Positions 46,656 to 56,098 are shown, numbered from the stretch's first letter. The stretch: 64,000 nt of DNA from Thalassotalea mangrovi (GCF_005116735.1 NZ_SWDB01000010.1:124001-188000); one strand, 5' to 3'. Translations and numbers: made by a program. The notes: generated by a model not told the origin, from the letters alone.

Positions 46656-46995
46656 ATTTGCTCAGTGTTCTCATCATCGCTGCTATCATCCGCGCGATTT
46701 CCTCAGCTTCTTTAATTTTGGCTTTTGCAAATTCTCGATTTAGCAATCCTGACCGTTCACCGATCATCAATTGTGTTTTGAATTCGCCAAGTGACGCTTT
46801 GGCTATCGATAAGAATCGATGTTTTTCCTGTTCAGATTGACGTTCCATTCCTTCGGAAATATTGCTGGGTACAGATAACGCCGATCGCGTGATCTGGTTT
46901 CGAAAGCCATAGTCTTTGATTTGTTCGGCGTACTGATACATAGCCACAGAAAGTTCAAAGCTACGTTGCCAGATGGCGAGTTTTTGGTAGTACAA
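46654..46995 (-). CDS. Four-helix-bundle protein, S23/IVP family (copy 2)
   Basis: 113 residues from a TTG start at 46995, chosen because a perfect AAGGAGG lies 6 bases upstream (47002-47008) and the N-terminus (YYQKLAIWQRS) then lines up with the other two copies. Signature FRNQITRSALSVPSNISEG and FLSIAKASLGEFKTQL. Its TAG stop is the TAGCAC of an R1 core. It lies between rfaH and rpoS, flanked by R1 arrays on both sides. Copy 3 (59958) is its closest relative in the window. Function unknown. Confidence 0.88.
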   Translation of the reverse strand: MYYQKLAIWQRSFELSVAMYQYAEQIKDYGFRNQITRSALSVPSNISEGMERQSEQEKHRFLSIAKASLGEFKTQLMIGERSGLLNREFAKAKIKEAEEIARMIAAMMRTLSK

Positions 46996-47016
46996 AGTAA
47001 GCCTCCTTAAGAGCAA

Positions 47017-47234
47017 GCAACTAGCATGGGATTGAAAATCCCGCCTAGCACGTTTCACTCCTAGCGTGAAGAGCAAGCTACGAGCACGTTAACACTTCTA
47101 GCACACTGCGTTCCTAGCACGCGTACGCTCCTAGCAGCTAGGCGTGCTAGGAATGATTTTCAATCATGTGCTAGGAATCAAATCTTTGATTTGATGTGCT
47201 AGGAGCTAAATCTCCGATTTAGTGTGCTCGACGC
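47017..47234. repeat. R1 arrays upstream of S23-type copy 2
   Basis: GGGAT/ATCCC unit, left words, then a second set with stems GATT/AATC, CAAATC/GATTTG and CTAAATC/GATTTAG. The left edge is a few bases from the AAGGAGG of the S23-type gene. Confidence 0.85.
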
Positions 47235-47337
47235 TGTTTTTCATCTTAGCTTGGTTAGTGAGGAAATTTAGGTGTTGTGGATATGGCCGCAGAATATGGG
47301 CGTTAGAGAGGAGTTTTGAGTGAGTATCCGGAGTAAA

Positions 47338-47512
47338 AAAGAGAGCAACGAGCACGAAAAGCAAGCGACGAGCACATTAACATTCCTAGCACGTTGCACT
47401 CCTAGCACGCATACGCTCCTAGCAGCTAGGCGCAACCTACGGTTGCTTGCTAGGAACGATTTTCAATCGTGTGCTAGGAATTCAATCTTTGATTGAATGT
47501 GCTAGGAGCTTT
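47338..47512. repeat. R1 array downstream of rpoS
   Basis: Left words ATTAACATTCCTAGCAC, GTTGCACTCCTAGCAC, GCATACGC; right stems GCAACC/GGTTGC, CGATT/AATCG, TTCAATC/GATTGAA. It abuts the palindrome at the rpoS stop. Confidence 0.85.
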
Positions 47513-47515
47513 CAG

Positions 47516-47540
47516 AACTAACCACTGGTTAGTTCTGGAA
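47516..47540. repeat. Palindrome spanning the rpoS stop codon
   Basis: CAGAACTAACC and GGTTAGTTCTG (11 bp, perfect) with loop ACTG/CAGT. One arm includes the last two codons and stop of rpoS; the other abuts R1. No T-run follows on the rpoS strand. Confidence 0.75.
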
Positions 47541-48464
47541 GAGTGCTTCTATGCTTAGATTTTGCGATGACAAAATGTCGCGAAGGCGTTTTAGGGCCTC
47601 GACCTGAATTTGTCTTACGCGTTCGCGGGTCAGGCCGATTTCCATGCCGACGTCTTCTAACGTGGCGGGCTCGTAGCCGAGCAGGCCAAAGCGGCGGGCG
47701 AGGACTTCGCGTTGTTTGGAGTTCAGCTCTTCGAGCCAGTGAACGATGTTTTCTTTGATGTCACTGTCCTGAAGGTCGGATTCCGGGCCCTGGCTTTTTT
47801 CATCGGCAAGTACATCAAGCAAGGCTTTTTCCGAGTCGCCGGCAAATGGTGTGTCTACCGAGGTAATGCGTTCATTAAGTTTCAGCATTTTTGAAACATC
47901 GGCAACCGGCACATCGAGTTTGGTGGCGATCTCTTCAGCGGTGGGTTCGTGGTCGAGTTTTTGTACCAGCTCACGAGCGGCGCGCAAATAGACGTTAAGT
48001 TCTTTAACCACATGAATCGGCAGACGGATGGTACGAGTCTGATTCATGATAGCGCGTTCGATGGTCTGGCGAATCCACCAGGTGGCGTAGGTTGAGAAAC
48101 GGAAGCCCCGTTCCGGGTCAAATTTTTCAACGGCGCGAATTAATCCTAAATTCCCTTCTTCAATAAGGTCAAGTAAGGGCAAACCACGATTATTGTATCG
48201 TCGGGCGATTTTAACGACTAGCCGTAAGTTACTCTCTATCATCCTCGCTCGCGAGGCTTCGCAGCCTTTTAGCGCTTTACGAGAAAAATAGACTTCTTCC
48301 TCTGCGGATAATAACGGGGAAAAACCAATTTCACTTAAATACAACTGCGTTGCGTCTAAGCTGGCGCCCGAATCTTCCGATTTTATGGTGTCTTCCTTGG
48401 CGGTCTTGGCAGTAGTTTCGGTTACGTCCTCAACAACCGCATCGATGCTTTTCGTCTTACTCAT
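47529..48464 (-). CDS. rpoS: RNA polymerase sigma factor RpoS
   Basis: 311 residues from the second of two adjacent ATGs. Sigma-70 regions are clear: 1.2 ([21 protein letters not shown]), region 2 ([31 protein letters not shown]), region 3, and region 4 with the HTH ([29 protein letters not shown]). It directs stationary-phase and stress transcription. It follows nlpD by about 60 bases on the same strand, the usual gammaproteobacterial arrangement in which the main rpoS promoter lies within nlpD. Confidence 0.97.
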   Translation of the reverse strand: MSKTKSIDAVVEDVTETTAKTAKEDTIKSEDSGASLDATQLYLSEIGFSPLLSAEEEVYFSRKALKGCEASRARMIESNLRLVVKIARRYNNRGLPLLDLIEEGNLGLIRAVEKFDPERGFRFSTYATWWIRQTIERAIMNQTRTIRLPIHVVKELNVYLRAARELVQKLDHEPTAEEIATKLDVPVADVSKMLKLNERITSVDTPFAGDSEKALLDVLADEKSQGPESDLQDSDIKENIVHWLEELNSKQREVLARRFGLLGYEPATLEDVGMEIGLTRERVRQIQVEALKRLRDILSSQNLSIEALFQN

Positions 48465-48526
48465 CAATATCTCCCAATACTAATCGTAATTATGTCTAGG
48501 TGTTATTCACGTTCTACCTCTGTTTA

Positions 48527-49372
48527 TTAACGCTTTGGTAAATACCTGGTGGGATTTACCGATTTGCCCCGAAATCGTATTTCAAAATGCAGCATGGTCT
48601 TATCTGTGCCGGTGCTGCCCATTTTCGCGATAACCTGTCCTGCTTTGACGGTTTGTTGTTCCTGAACCAACAAGGTGTCGTTGTGTGCATACGCACTCAG
48701 GTAATCATCACTGTGCTTTATAATTATTAGATTTCCATATCCTCGCAAGGCGTTACCGGAATAGACGATAAGTCCGTCGGCGGAGGCTTTGATTTCCTGG
48801 CCCCTAACGCCGGCAATGTCGATGCCTTTGTTACCTTGCTTTGCGCTCGAAAAGCCAGAGATGACTCGTCCTTTGGTGGGCCAAAGCCAGGAATCGACCT
48901 TGGAACTGATGGACGGCACTTTTACACTGGTTATTTTTTCGTCACTTTTGTTAACATACTCCTTCGAATTTTGATTTGCAACTACTTTTGTTGGAGGTTT
49001 TTGTGGATTTTTTATGACAGTATTATTTTTTGCGGTTAAGCCTTTATTTGTCGGAGCTGGCGCCGGTTTTGTGATTTTCTTAACCGGCGTTAACGACAAA
49101 ATTTGCCCGGGAAAAATGCGATAAGGCGGCGCCAGGTTATTAATTGATGCCAGGGTATTCACATCATTGCCAGAGCGCCAGGCAATAGAATATAAGGTTT
49201 CACCGGCCTGCACTTTATGGCTGCTGGCGGACAGGGTGTTTTTGTCGTTGTAATTGGTAGGAACGGAGCCGCCAAGGGTTACCACCTGCGCCGGTTGATG
49301 GCGCTCGGCACAGGCACTCAACACTAAGGTTGATATCAGCGAAATGATGAAGCGTCCCTTTTTCAACAACAA
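48527..49372 (-). CDS. nlpD: Murein hydrolase activator NlpD
   Basis: 281 residues. Lipoprotein signal with LSAC (Cys21); LysM domain about 52-96 (HKVQAGETLYSIAWRSG); linker rich in Lys/Pro; C-terminal LytM/M23 domain about 165-280. The LytM domain has GNKGIDIAG where active enzymes have a metal-binding His, as in E. coli NlpD, so it should be a non-catalytic activator of the division amidase AmiC. Outer-membrane lipoprotein facing the periplasm. Lies between yqaA and rpoS. Confidence 0.95.
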   Translation of the reverse strand: MLLKKGRFIISLISTLVLSACAERHQPAQVVTLGGSVPTNYNDKNTLSASSHKVQAGETLYSIAWRSGNDVNTLASINNLAPPYRIFPGQILSLTPVKKITKPAPAPTNKGLTAKNNTVIKNPQKPPTKVVANQNSKEYVNKSDEKITSVKVPSISSKVDSWLWPTKGRVISGFSSAKQGNKGIDIAGVRGQEIKASADGLIVYSGNALRGYGNLIIIKHSDDYLSAYAHNDTLLVQEQQTVKAGQVIAKMGSTGTDKTMLHFEIRFRGKSVNPTRYLPKR

Positions 49373-49426
49373 GTTTTATACCCTGTAATTTGAATTCATT
49401 GATGTTTATGACCGTTATTGTAACGG

Positions 49427-50005
49427 TTAGCGCAACAGAAAATAAAGTATTACGATCAAGGCGACTAATCCCCAGCCGATAGCATCGATGCTTTGTCGAA
49501 GTCTGGCTTCCATTCTCGGGCCGCCCCAGGCGATCAATCCGGCAACCAGGAAAAAGCGCATGCCACGGCCGACCGCCGAGGCAATCAAAAACGGAATAAA
49601 CATCATTTGTAAAAAGCCGGCAGACAGGGTGAATACCTTATAGGGGATTGGCGAAAAGCCCGCCAGAAATACCACCCATACCCCGTACTGTTCAAACCAG
49701 GCCATCGCGTGTTCGAATTTATCCATGTAGTTAAATTCAATTAATAGTGGTTGGATCAGTGGTTCAAACAGCATATAACCGAGAAAATAACCGACTACGC
49801 CACCAATTACCGATGAAATGGTTGTAATCGTTGCTAACCGCCAGGCGGTGTGCGGTTTCGCCAGTACCATCGGCGCCAGTAATACATCCGGCGGTATCGG
49901 GAAAAATACCGACTCGGCAAAGGTTAAAATCGATAACACCGCCGGAGCGAACTTATGTTGTGCCCACTTGATGGTCCAGTTATATAACGAGGAAAATATT
50001 TTCAC
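49427..50005 (-). CDS. yqaA: YqaA family membrane protein (DedA/VTT superfamily)
   Basis: 192 residues with about four to five membrane segments. [23 protein letters not shown] and [17 protein letters not shown] are the two re-entrant-loop motifs of the VTT/DedA fold. Relatives are implicated in lipid-carrier flipping or membrane homeostasis; the YqaA subgroup has no proven role. It overlaps pcm by 4 bases and is placed between pcm and nlpD, the usual order in Shewanella and relatives. Confidence 0.88.
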   Translation of the reverse strand: MKIFSSLYNWTIKWAQHKFAPAVLSILTFAESVFFPIPPDVLLAPMVLAKPHTAWRLATITTISSVIGGVVGYFLGYMLFEPLIQPLLIEFNYMDKFEHAMAWFEQYGVWVVFLAGFSPIPYKVFTLSAGFLQMMFIPFLIASAVGRGMRFFLVAGLIAWGGPRMEARLRQSIDAIGWGLVALIVILYFLLR

Positions 50006-50664
50006 AGTAAATCTCCGGGCACCAGAGGCACAAAGCGCACGGCCTCAACGGTTTGATAGTCAAAATTATTATTGTTGCGGGTGATCAGCTGTAAGGTTTG
50101 CTGAGTCTCCCCCACCGGGATGATCATTTTGCCGCCATCGCTGAGTTGTTCCAGCAATTGTTCTGGCACTTTTACCGCCGCGGCAGTAACGATAATGGCT
50201 TTAAACGGGCCCTTACTGGCCCAGCCACGCCAGCCATCGCCATGTTTCATCGCGACATTATGCAAGTCGAGCTTTTGTAATCGGCGCTTGGCTTGCCACT
50301 GTAGCGATTTAATCCGCTCCAGGGAATAGACTTTATTAAATAGCGTGGCAAGAATCGCGGTCTGGTAGCCCGAGCCGGTGCCCACTTCCAATACCTTATC
50401 GTTTTCTTGTGGATTATCGGAAACAATCAGCTCAGTCATTTTCGCGACAATATAAGGCTGGGAAATGGTTTGCCCCTGGCCAATTGGCAAAGCGGTATTA
50501 TCATAAGCTTTATGAGCGAGGATTTCAGGCACAAACAAATGCCGCGGACAACGGGCGATGGCATCAAGCACCTTAGTACTTTGAATGCCGCTGGCCTGCA
50601 ACTGTTTGGCGAGGATCATACCAGAGCGTTGTGATTTTCCGCTAAAAGATGATGACTTACTCAT
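50002..50664 (-). CDS. pcm: Protein-L-isoaspartate O-methyltransferase
   Basis: 220 residues. SAM-binding motif [15 protein letters not shown] (about 92-106), with [16 protein letters not shown] upstream, which is the PCMT signature. It methylates damaged isoaspartyl residues so they can be repaired. Overlaps surE and yqaA by 4 bases on each side, so translation is coupled. Cytoplasmic. Confidence 0.95.
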   Translation of the reverse strand: MSKSSSFSGKSQRSGMILAKQLQASGIQSTKVLDAIARCPRHLFVPEILAHKAYDNTALPIGQGQTISQPYIVAKMTELIVSDNPQENDKVLEVGTGSGYQTAILATLFNKVYSLERIKSLQWQAKRRLQKLDLHNVAMKHGDGWRGWASKGPFKAIIVTAAAVKVPEQLLEQLSDGGKMIIPVGETQQTLQLITRNNNNFDYQTVEAVRFVPLVPGDLL

Positions 50665-51410
50665 AGTTTCAGTTCATTCACCCATTCGGTCATTGGCATC
50701 AGGCTGCGATAGGCAGTCATATCAACGGTCAGCGGCGTAATCGACGCATAACCACGTTCGACCGCATCAAAATCCGTGCCTTCACCACAATCTAAGCCTG
50801 GCCCTAACGAGCCATACCAGAAAATATCGCGATTCCAGGGATCTTTCATTTTTTTCATGGTCTCCGCGCGATGACGATGGCCTAAGCGGGTAACCTTAAT
50901 GCCTTGTAATTCTTCAATGGGCAGATCCGGGACATTGATATTGATGATTTGATCGGAATTAAGTGGGTGTTTAACCAGGCGCTGGATAAACTTGGCCGCG
51001 ACTACGGCGGCGGTTTTAAAATGTTTGCTGCCGGCTAACGAGACAGCGATAGCCGGCAGGCCCATGTGTCGACCTTCGGTCGCGGCGGCAACGGTACCGG
51101 AATAGAGCACGTCATCGCCAAGATTGGCACCATGATTAATGCCAGCAACGACCAAATCTGGGGTACCATCAAATAATTGGGAAATGCCTAAATGCACCGA
51201 ATCCGTCGGCGTGCCATTAACCGCCATATAGCCATTGGCCAGGGTTTCGGCTCTTAGGGGGTTTACCAGGGTTAATGAATTACTGGCGCCGGAACAGTTT
51301 CTGTCCGGGGCAATCACCTGGGTGGTGGCAAACTTGCTCAGCTCATCGTTAAGCACCTTGATACCTTTGGCGTTAACGCCATCGTCATTACTGACCAGAA
51401 TTTTCATCAT
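50661..51410 (-). CDS. surE: 5'/3'-nucleotidase SurE
   Basis: 249 residues. N-terminal [14 protein letters not shown] holds the metal-binding Asp pair; [14 protein letters not shown] and [19 protein letters not shown] are conserved SurE blocks. It dephosphorylates nucleoside monophosphates and short polyphosphate in stationary phase. Its start overlaps truD by 4 bases and pcm follows with a 4-base overlap; two ATGs in a row leave a one-residue ambiguity. Confidence 0.95.
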   Translation of the reverse strand: MMKILVSNDDGVNAKGIKVLNDELSKFATTQVIAPDRNCSGASNSLTLVNPLRAETLANGYMAVNGTPTDSVHLGISQLFDGTPDLVVAGINHGANLGDDVLYSGTVAAATEGRHMGLPAIAVSLAGSKHFKTAAVVAAKFIQRLVKHPLNSDQIININVPDLPIEELQGIKVTRLGHRHRAETMKKMKDPWNRDIFWYGSLGPGLDCGEGTDFDAVERGYASITPLTVDMTAYRSLMPMTEWVNELKL

Positions 51411-52471
51411 GCTGGGCTGTCTCCCTGATTGCGAAGTTGCTCACTGGCATCTCGGTATTGTAACAGTTCACGCAAAATGGTGGTGGCAAAACTGCCCGCC
51501 GGTAAACTAAAGGTCAAAGTAACCGTATCGCCATTAATCTGCATATCTGGATTACTTGGCATCAGGCGAATACGGCGACGTTCCTGCTTTAAACCAAAGG
51601 CTTCTAAGCCCTGGCAATAATCGTTGAACTGCTCCGCTAATCCCCGTTCCTGTTCACCGGTTGCGCCGCTGCTCATCGGCTCCCCCCTACCCCACATTGC
51701 TGCGGTGATATCGATATCGTGGCGGTTAAAGCGATCTAAAATATCATCCGTTAGCGCTTCGTTAAGCTCTTCGACGAGGAACACCGACTGACTACCGGCC
51801 ATCATCATCACATCGCCAACTTGCACCTTATCAAAGCCTTGTTGTTCGATGCGCTGTTGAACCAGTTGGTTAAACAGGTACGAACGCACTGCCGATAAAT
51901 AAAAACCACGCTTTTTCTTATCTTTAACTTTGGCGCCGGCAAACATTTCAGCAGCTTTGGTTAAATTATTGCCATTAATGCCAAAGCGTTGCTCGCCAAA
52001 ATAATTGGGCACGCCTGTGGCACAAACCTGTTGCCAACGTTTTTGCAGATCATCTGTGTCGGTAACGTGGCGCAAAGTCAGTTCAAAGCGATTACCCGCC
52101 AGGGCACCGGTTTTTAACTTTTTATTGTGCCGGGTGTGACTTAACACTTCGACCCCGTCGATTTTTAAGTCACTGATATCATCATTGGGCTTGCCCGGCA
52201 GGTGAATACTAAAGTACTGCTCAGTTACCGCGTTCCTGTCTTTTAACCCGGCGTATGACACCTGCATGTCTTTGACTTTAAAATAACGCGCCAGCTGACG
52301 GGCGACAAAAGTGGTATTGGCACCGGTTTTACGAATATGCAAAATCAGGTGTTCGCCTTCACCGCTAAATTGAAATGGCAGGATCTCAAACACTTTAAAG
52401 TCGGCCATCTGTTCGCGGATCACGCCGGTCGCTTGCGGTGTCTGATATAAATACGCGAGAGTGTCAGTCAT
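51407..52471 (-). CDS. truD: tRNA pseudouridine(13) synthase TruD
   Basis: 354 residues, normal length. The motif [20 protein letters not shown] carries the catalytic Asp; [12 protein letters not shown] and the C-terminal region ([17 protein letters not shown]) are conserved. It isomerises U13 of tRNA-Glu. Same strand and overlapping surE. Cytoplasmic. Confidence 0.95.
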   Translation of the reverse strand: MTDTLAYLYQTPQATGVIREQMADFKVFEILPFQFSGEGEHLILHIRKTGANTTFVARQLARYFKVKDMQVSYAGLKDRNAVTEQYFSIHLPGKPNDDISDLKIDGVEVLSHTRHNKKLKTGALAGNRFELTLRHVTDTDDLQKRWQQVCATGVPNYFGEQRFGINGNNLTKAAEMFAGAKVKDKKKRGFYLSAVRSYLFNQLVQQRIEQQGFDKVQVGDVMMMAGSQSVFLVEELNEALTDDILDRFNRHDIDITAAMWGRGEPMSSGATGEQERGLAEQFNDYCQGLEAFGLKQERRRIRLMPSNPDMQINGDTVTLTFSLPAGSFATTILRELLQYRDASEQLRNQGDSPA

Positions 52472-52546
52472 GTATTGGTCTCGTAATATGTCTAAGGCTT
52501 GTTATGTTTACTACTGGGCTTATGTTACTTAAGCCACATATGCTAT

Positions 52547-53101
52547 TTAAGCCACGGTGCCAGCTTTTGGAGTATTAGCCGCAACAAGCTTGGTATCGGC
52601 TTGTACGGTTTCAGCATTTAATACATCGGCGCTAAGTAATACCACCGCGTGCACACTTACCCCTTCTTTGCGGCCAACATAACCAAGCTTTTCGGTCGTT
52701 GTTGCTTTGACGTTGACGTTATCGATGCTGGTTTGCAAATCGGCGGCTAAAATTTCGCGCATCGCCAGCAAATATGGGGCTATTTTCGGAGCCTGGGCGA
52801 CGATGGTTAAATCGACATTACCTATGCTATAGCCTCGTTGTTGCATTAATTTGACGACGTGGCGCAATAAAATGCGCGAGTCGATATTTTCATATTCGGA
52901 CTGGTCATCGGGAAAATGATTGCCAATATCACCAAGGCACAGGGCGCCAAGAATGGCATCACACAGGGCATGAATGGCAACATCGCCATCAGAATGAGCA
53001 ATAAAGCCCTGGTCAAATTCGATTTTCACCCCGGCCAGGGTCAGCGGCCCTTCGCCACCAAATTTATGTACATCGAAACCATGACCTATTCGCATCTGCA
53101 T
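52547..53101 (-). CDS. ispF: 2-C-methyl-D-erythritol 2,4-cyclodiphosphate synthase
   Basis: 184 residues; the core enzyme is about 158, so the C-terminal ~25 residues ([22 protein letters not shown]) are an extra tail. Zinc motif [28 protein letters not shown] and [10 protein letters not shown] are intact. It makes the cyclic intermediate of the MEP isoprenoid pathway directly after IspD. An ATG six bases further in is an equally good start. Confidence 0.95.
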   Translation of the reverse strand: MQMRIGHGFDVHKFGGEGPLTLAGVKIEFDQGFIAHSDGDVAIHALCDAILGALCLGDIGNHFPDDQSEYENIDSRILLRHVVKLMQQRGYSIGNVDLTIVAQAPKIAPYLLAMREILAADLQTSIDNVNVKATTTEKLGYVGRKEGVSVHAVVLLSADVLNAETVQADTKLVAANTPKAGTVA

Positions 53102-53119
53102 CTGTGCTAACCCCTTATA

Positions 53120-53878
53120 CTAAGCTTTTTCGTTAAAGCTTTTGCTTGAATTTCTGTTTGTCTGGTACTGCTGCTGAAGAATAAATTCCGCCAGGTGCAA
53201 GTCTTCTGGCTGGGTTATTTTGATATTGTCACTGCGCGCTGGGATCACATCGGCCGCATAACCACAGTATTCCATGGCCGACGCTTCATCGGTAATAACC
53301 GCACCTTCTTTAAGGCTCCGTTCAATCGCCGAGATTAATTCGACCGTGTTAAATAACTGCGGTGTTAACGCATGCCAGAGATTATCCCGCGCTTCGGTGT
53401 GTAATATCTGCTGCTGTGCATTGCTGCGTTTCATGGTATCACGCACCGGACTAGCGAGAATACCGCCACGCCCCGTCTGTTGATAATGTTTGATGAGGTT
53501 GGAGATATCCTCAAGGCTGACACAAGGCCTGGCCGCATCGTGTACCATGACCGCCTTAGCGTTGTTAGTATCGGGATTTTCGTTTACCGCCTTCAGCCCT
53601 GCTAATACCGAATCGCAACGTTCATCGCCGCCAATAACAGTTTTAACGTTAGGGTTCTGAGCCAGCGGCAATGATTGAAAATACTTATCGTCCGGGTGCA
53701 GGGCAAGAATCACCTGGCTGATATTGTTATGGCTGAGCAGGCGTTCAACCGTGTGCTCTAAAATGGTTTTGCCATTAAGGCGAAGATATTGTTTAGGAAT
53801 GTCGCTGGCCATGCGTTTGCCAATACCAGCGGCGGGTACCACGACCGGTACCTGAAGATTATCGTCGTTTTCAGTCAC
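53120..53878 (-). CDS. ispD: 2-C-methyl-D-erythritol 4-phosphate cytidylyltransferase
   Basis: 252 residues. PAAGIGKRMASDIPKQYLRL is the CTP-binding loop; VMVHDAARPCVS and ITDEASAMEYCG are conserved. It links CMP to methylerythritol phosphate in the MEP pathway. It sits 2 bases after ftsB and 18 bases before ispF, all on the minus strand. Confidence 0.96.
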   Translation of the reverse strand: MTENDDNLQVPVVVPAAGIGKRMASDIPKQYLRLNGKTILEHTVERLLSHNNISQVILALHPDDKYFQSLPLAQNPNVKTVIGGDERCDSVLAGLKAVNENPDTNNAKAVMVHDAARPCVSLEDISNLIKHYQQTGRGGILASPVRDTMKRSNAQQQILHTEARDNLWHALTPQLFNTVELISAIERSLKEGAVITDEASAMEYCGYAADVIPARSDNIKITQPEDLHLAEFILQQQYQTNRNSSKSFNEKA

Positions 53879-53880
53879 GA

Positions 53881-54159
53881 TTAGTTCTCTTTGGGGATGA
53901 CCCGGAAAAACACTTCGCCCTCTTTGATCATGCCAAGTTCATTACGGGCGTTTTCTTCAATGGCTTCAAGGCCATTTTTTAAATCATCAATATCCGCATA
54001 GAGCAGCTTATTGCGCTGCTCAAGCTTCAGGTTCTGCTCACTTTGATGGGCCACCCGCTCTTTCAGGGTCAGATAATCACCAATACTGTTTTTACCAAAC
54101 CACAACCGGTGCTGTAACAGCAGCACTAGGATGATAAGGATGGCATTGATGAGTTTCAT
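53881..54159 (-). CDS. ftsB: Cell division protein FtsB
   Basis: 92 residues: a short N-terminal membrane segment (INAILIILVLLLQHRLWFG) and a coiled coil (VAHQSEQNLKLEQRNKLLYADIDDLKNG) ending in ELGMIKEGEVFFRV. With FtsL and FtsQ it forms the divisome regulator. First gene of the ftsB-ispD-ispF block. Normally directly follows eno; here about 2.4 kb of repeats and small genes separate them. Confidence 0.93.
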   Translation of the reverse strand: MKLINAILIILVLLLQHRLWFGKNSIGDYLTLKERVAHQSEQNLKLEQRNKLLYADIDDLKNGLEAIEENARNELGMIKEGEVFFRVIPKEN

Positions 54160-54206
54160 GAAGTTACAGGCCGTTAACAGAGTTAAGGAGATAATAGCAA
54201 GGGCAA

Positions 54207-54432
54207 GTCAAAATGAAAATCGTTTTGACGGTGGAGTCGAAACTTTGTTTCGAGGGTTATAGCCATGGATGGCTGGTATACCGAAAATGCAGGAGCAATT
54301 TTCGGTGGAGTTGACGGACAACGTCAAGGGTGGAGTTGTAGCTTTGCTACAAAGGTGGAGTCAAGGCTATGCCTTGATGGTGGAATTGACGGACAACGTC
54401 AAAGGTGGAGTTGCAGCTTTGCTGCAATGGTG
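54207..54432. repeat. R3 repeat array (GGTGGAGT with variable hairpins)
   Basis: GGTGGAGT/GGTGGAAT cores alternate with palindromes: TCGAAAC/GTTTCGA, CCGAAAAT/ATTTTCGG, TTGACG/CGTCAA (twice), TTGTAGC/GCTACAA, TCAAGGC/GCCTTGA, TTGCAGC/GCTGCAA. The stem changes from unit to unit while base pairing is kept. Confidence 0.88.
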
Positions 54433-54494
54433 AGTGTTGCGTTACGGCTTCGTCAGTTAACGTTCAGGTATTTACCTCCACTCCCAACCTAGCG

Positions 54495-54524
54495 CGTCAT
54501 TCCCTGCCACGACAGGGAATCTAA
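54495..54524. repeat. R5 hairpin upstream of GIY-YIG gene
   Basis: CGTCATTCCCTG...CAGGGAATCT, 41 bases before the GIY-YIG start. Confidence 0.8.
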
Positions 54525-54564
54525 GACTAAACTGAATATTCTGGGCATGAAAAGGAATTCATCG

Positions 54565-54852
54565 ATGAAACAACCAGCTGTTTACATAATTACCAACACC
54601 AGCCATTCCGTTATTTATATAGGTGTCACCAGTAATTTGCCACAACGGATGTATCAGCACAGGCAGAAACTTATTGATGGTTTCTCCAGTAAATACAACC
54701 TCGTGAAATTGGTTTATTTTGAAGCCTTCGACGATATGGTCAATGCGATTACTCGGGAAAAGCAATTAAAAAAGTGGTCACGTTCGTGGAAAGATGAATT
54801 GATTGGACGTTTGAATCCTGAATGGAGGGATTTGTATGACGACATTCTTTGA
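54565..54852 (+). CDS. GIY-YIG endonuclease domain protein
   Basis: 95 residues from the ATG at 54565, chosen because AAGGA lies 8 bases upstream; an ATG 18 bases earlier is possible. The protein is little more than one UvrC-type GIY-YIG domain: VYIITN (first strand, Y in place of GIY as in this subfamily), YIGVTSNLPQRMYQHR with catalytic Tyr and Arg, and the metal-binding Glu in ITREKQLKKW. The stand-alone family is YhbQ-like. R5 hairpins lie on both sides (54495 and 54879). I recall GIY-YIG nucleases acting on similar repeats in Neisseria; this is not verified here. Confidence 0.9.
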   Translation: MKQPAVYIITNTSHSVIYIGVTSNLPQRMYQHRQKLIDGFSSKYNLVKLVYFEAFDDMVNAITREKQLKKWSRSWKDELIGRLNPEWRDLYDDIL

Positions 54853-54878
54853 CGGTCTCGGGATTCCGTTTATAACTT

Positions 54879-54952
54879 CGTCATCTCCTTGTAAAAGGAG
54901 ATCTCTACACGAAACTTTATGGCTGAGATTTCCTGTCGTAGCAGGAAATGAC
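54879..54952. repeat. R5 hairpin pair downstream of GIY-YIG gene
   Basis: CGTCATCTCCTT...AAGGAGATCTC and, after about 19 bases, the inverted unit GAGATTTCCTG...CAGGAAATGACG. Two opposed hairpins with different stems. Confidence 0.8.
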
Positions 54953-55091
54953 GGTTAATGGTTGAGCTGGAATTGACTAAAAACCGGAGGTCTAGGGTTT
55001 CAAGTTTCAGGATTCTGACATTTTTAAATGCTCGCATCTAGGCCGCTCCCCCTCCTGAAGGCGAAGCCTGAGTCCTGCCCGCTAACCCAAT

Positions 55092-55166
55092 CGTCATCTC
55101 CTTGTAAAAGGAGATCTCTAAACAAAACTTTCTGGCTGAGATTTCCTGTCGTAGCAGGAAATGACG
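55092..55166. repeat. R5 hairpin pair
   Basis: Near-exact copy of the pair at 54879-54952 (same stems, same linker length). Confidence 0.8.
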
Positions 55167-55265
55167 GTTAAGGGGCACAGACTAGAGGTGATTTTGTGGT
55201 TTTTAGGAAATGACGGTTAAGGGGCGCAGACTAGAGGTGATTTGTGGTTTTTAGGGAATGACGGT
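55167..55265. repeat. Tandem duplication adjoining an R5 half unit
   Basis: A unit of about 50 bases containing CAGACTAGAGGTGATTT, GTGGTTTTTAGG and the R5 end AATGACGGTT occurs twice in a row. No gene lies between 54953 and 55447 apart from these repeats. Confidence 0.65.
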
Positions 55266-55447
55266 TGGGGTTTGGGACGAAAATGCCGCGTTGGTTTGCA
55301 GGAATTGCATAGGCTTTAGAAAACTTATAATCGGTACCCTAAACTCAACGCTGGCTTTTTCCTGAGTTCTTTTGTTTAATTACTAGACAATAATGACAAA
55401 AAGGTTTGGCATTGGTTCGAAGTTTAAGAACCACATAACATTGATTC

Positions 55448-56098
55448 ATGGAACAGGATTCTATTTGGCAGGGGCCACAAACCCATCCGCATTTTCATCA
55501 GCTTTGTCACGCACTCTATGAACGTGAGATTAATAAATTGTCTGCGTTGCCGATTGAAAGTGCCGCTCCCATTCAAGCCAAGTTAAAAAGTTTGAGTCAT
55601 TATATTTCCCGCACCGCCTATGCCTTATTAAACGTGGAAGCGCCTATCAGCATTGACTATCAAAATGCTGGCTGGGCTTCTCGCCAGGCACCGAAAATTC
55701 CGATCGATGAGCAAACTGACGTTCAAATTAGTAAATGGTATCAGGGTAAATATATCTGTCTTGGGTTAGTGATCCCAGTTTATCAAAAGCGAAACGGTGT
55801 AGAGAGTATAATTCTTGACTGCATCGATAGAATCGATACGGAGAAAGGACTGATTCGCTGTAATTATTCGGGCCGTTTTCTTATCGGCACGGAGGATGGA
55901 GATACAGTGTTGACTAACTCTAAGGGATTTCGTTTGTTAAAGCCGAATCGAAAAGTCATGCTTGCCGCCTGCAGCGGCCATCGCTGGGTTGGGCGACAAA
56001 AGCTACAACCACAGCCATTGGAATTACGCGAGCTTCTGCTTTCAGCACAAATTAACTGGCAAAACTTTAAAAAGGTTTTACCAGCGATGAAGTATTAG
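55448..56098 (+). CDS. Conserved-looking hypothetical protein
   Basis: 216 residues, no signal peptide or membrane segment, so probably cytoplasmic. Codon use and composition look like a real gene; there is no strong ribosome binding site before the ATG. Features: an N-terminal helical part (HFHQLCHALYEREINKL), a central segment (YICLGLVIPVYQKRNGVESI) and two C-terminal cysteine/histidine positions (LAACSGHRWVGRQK). I do not recognise the family. It stands alone on the plus strand between repeats and the eno terminator. Confidence 0.6.
   Translation: MEQDSIWQGPQTHPHFHQLCHALYEREINKLSALPIESAAPIQAKLKSLSHYISRTAYALLNVEAPISIDYQNAGWASRQAPKIPIDEQTDVQISKWYQGKYICLGLVIPVYQKRNGVESIILDCIDRIDTEKGLIRCNYSGRFLIGTEDGDTVLTNSKGFRLLKPNRKVMLAACSGHRWVGRQKLQPQPLELRELLLSAQINWQNFKKVLPAMKY

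Noticed and set aside
1605-47512. Integron attC sites or a cassette array
   Set aside because: No integrase, no attC R-box consensus, and the units do not carry cassettes in a common orientation.
47516-47540. rpoS intrinsic terminator
   Set aside because: The stem is perfect but AT-rich and is not followed by a T-run; it is treated as an inverted duplication of the gene end.
54265-54492. Open frame of 75 codons (plus strand) before the GIY-YIG gene
   Set aside because: R3 array read in frame, giving a repeated GGVDGQRQ peptide; no ribosome binding site.
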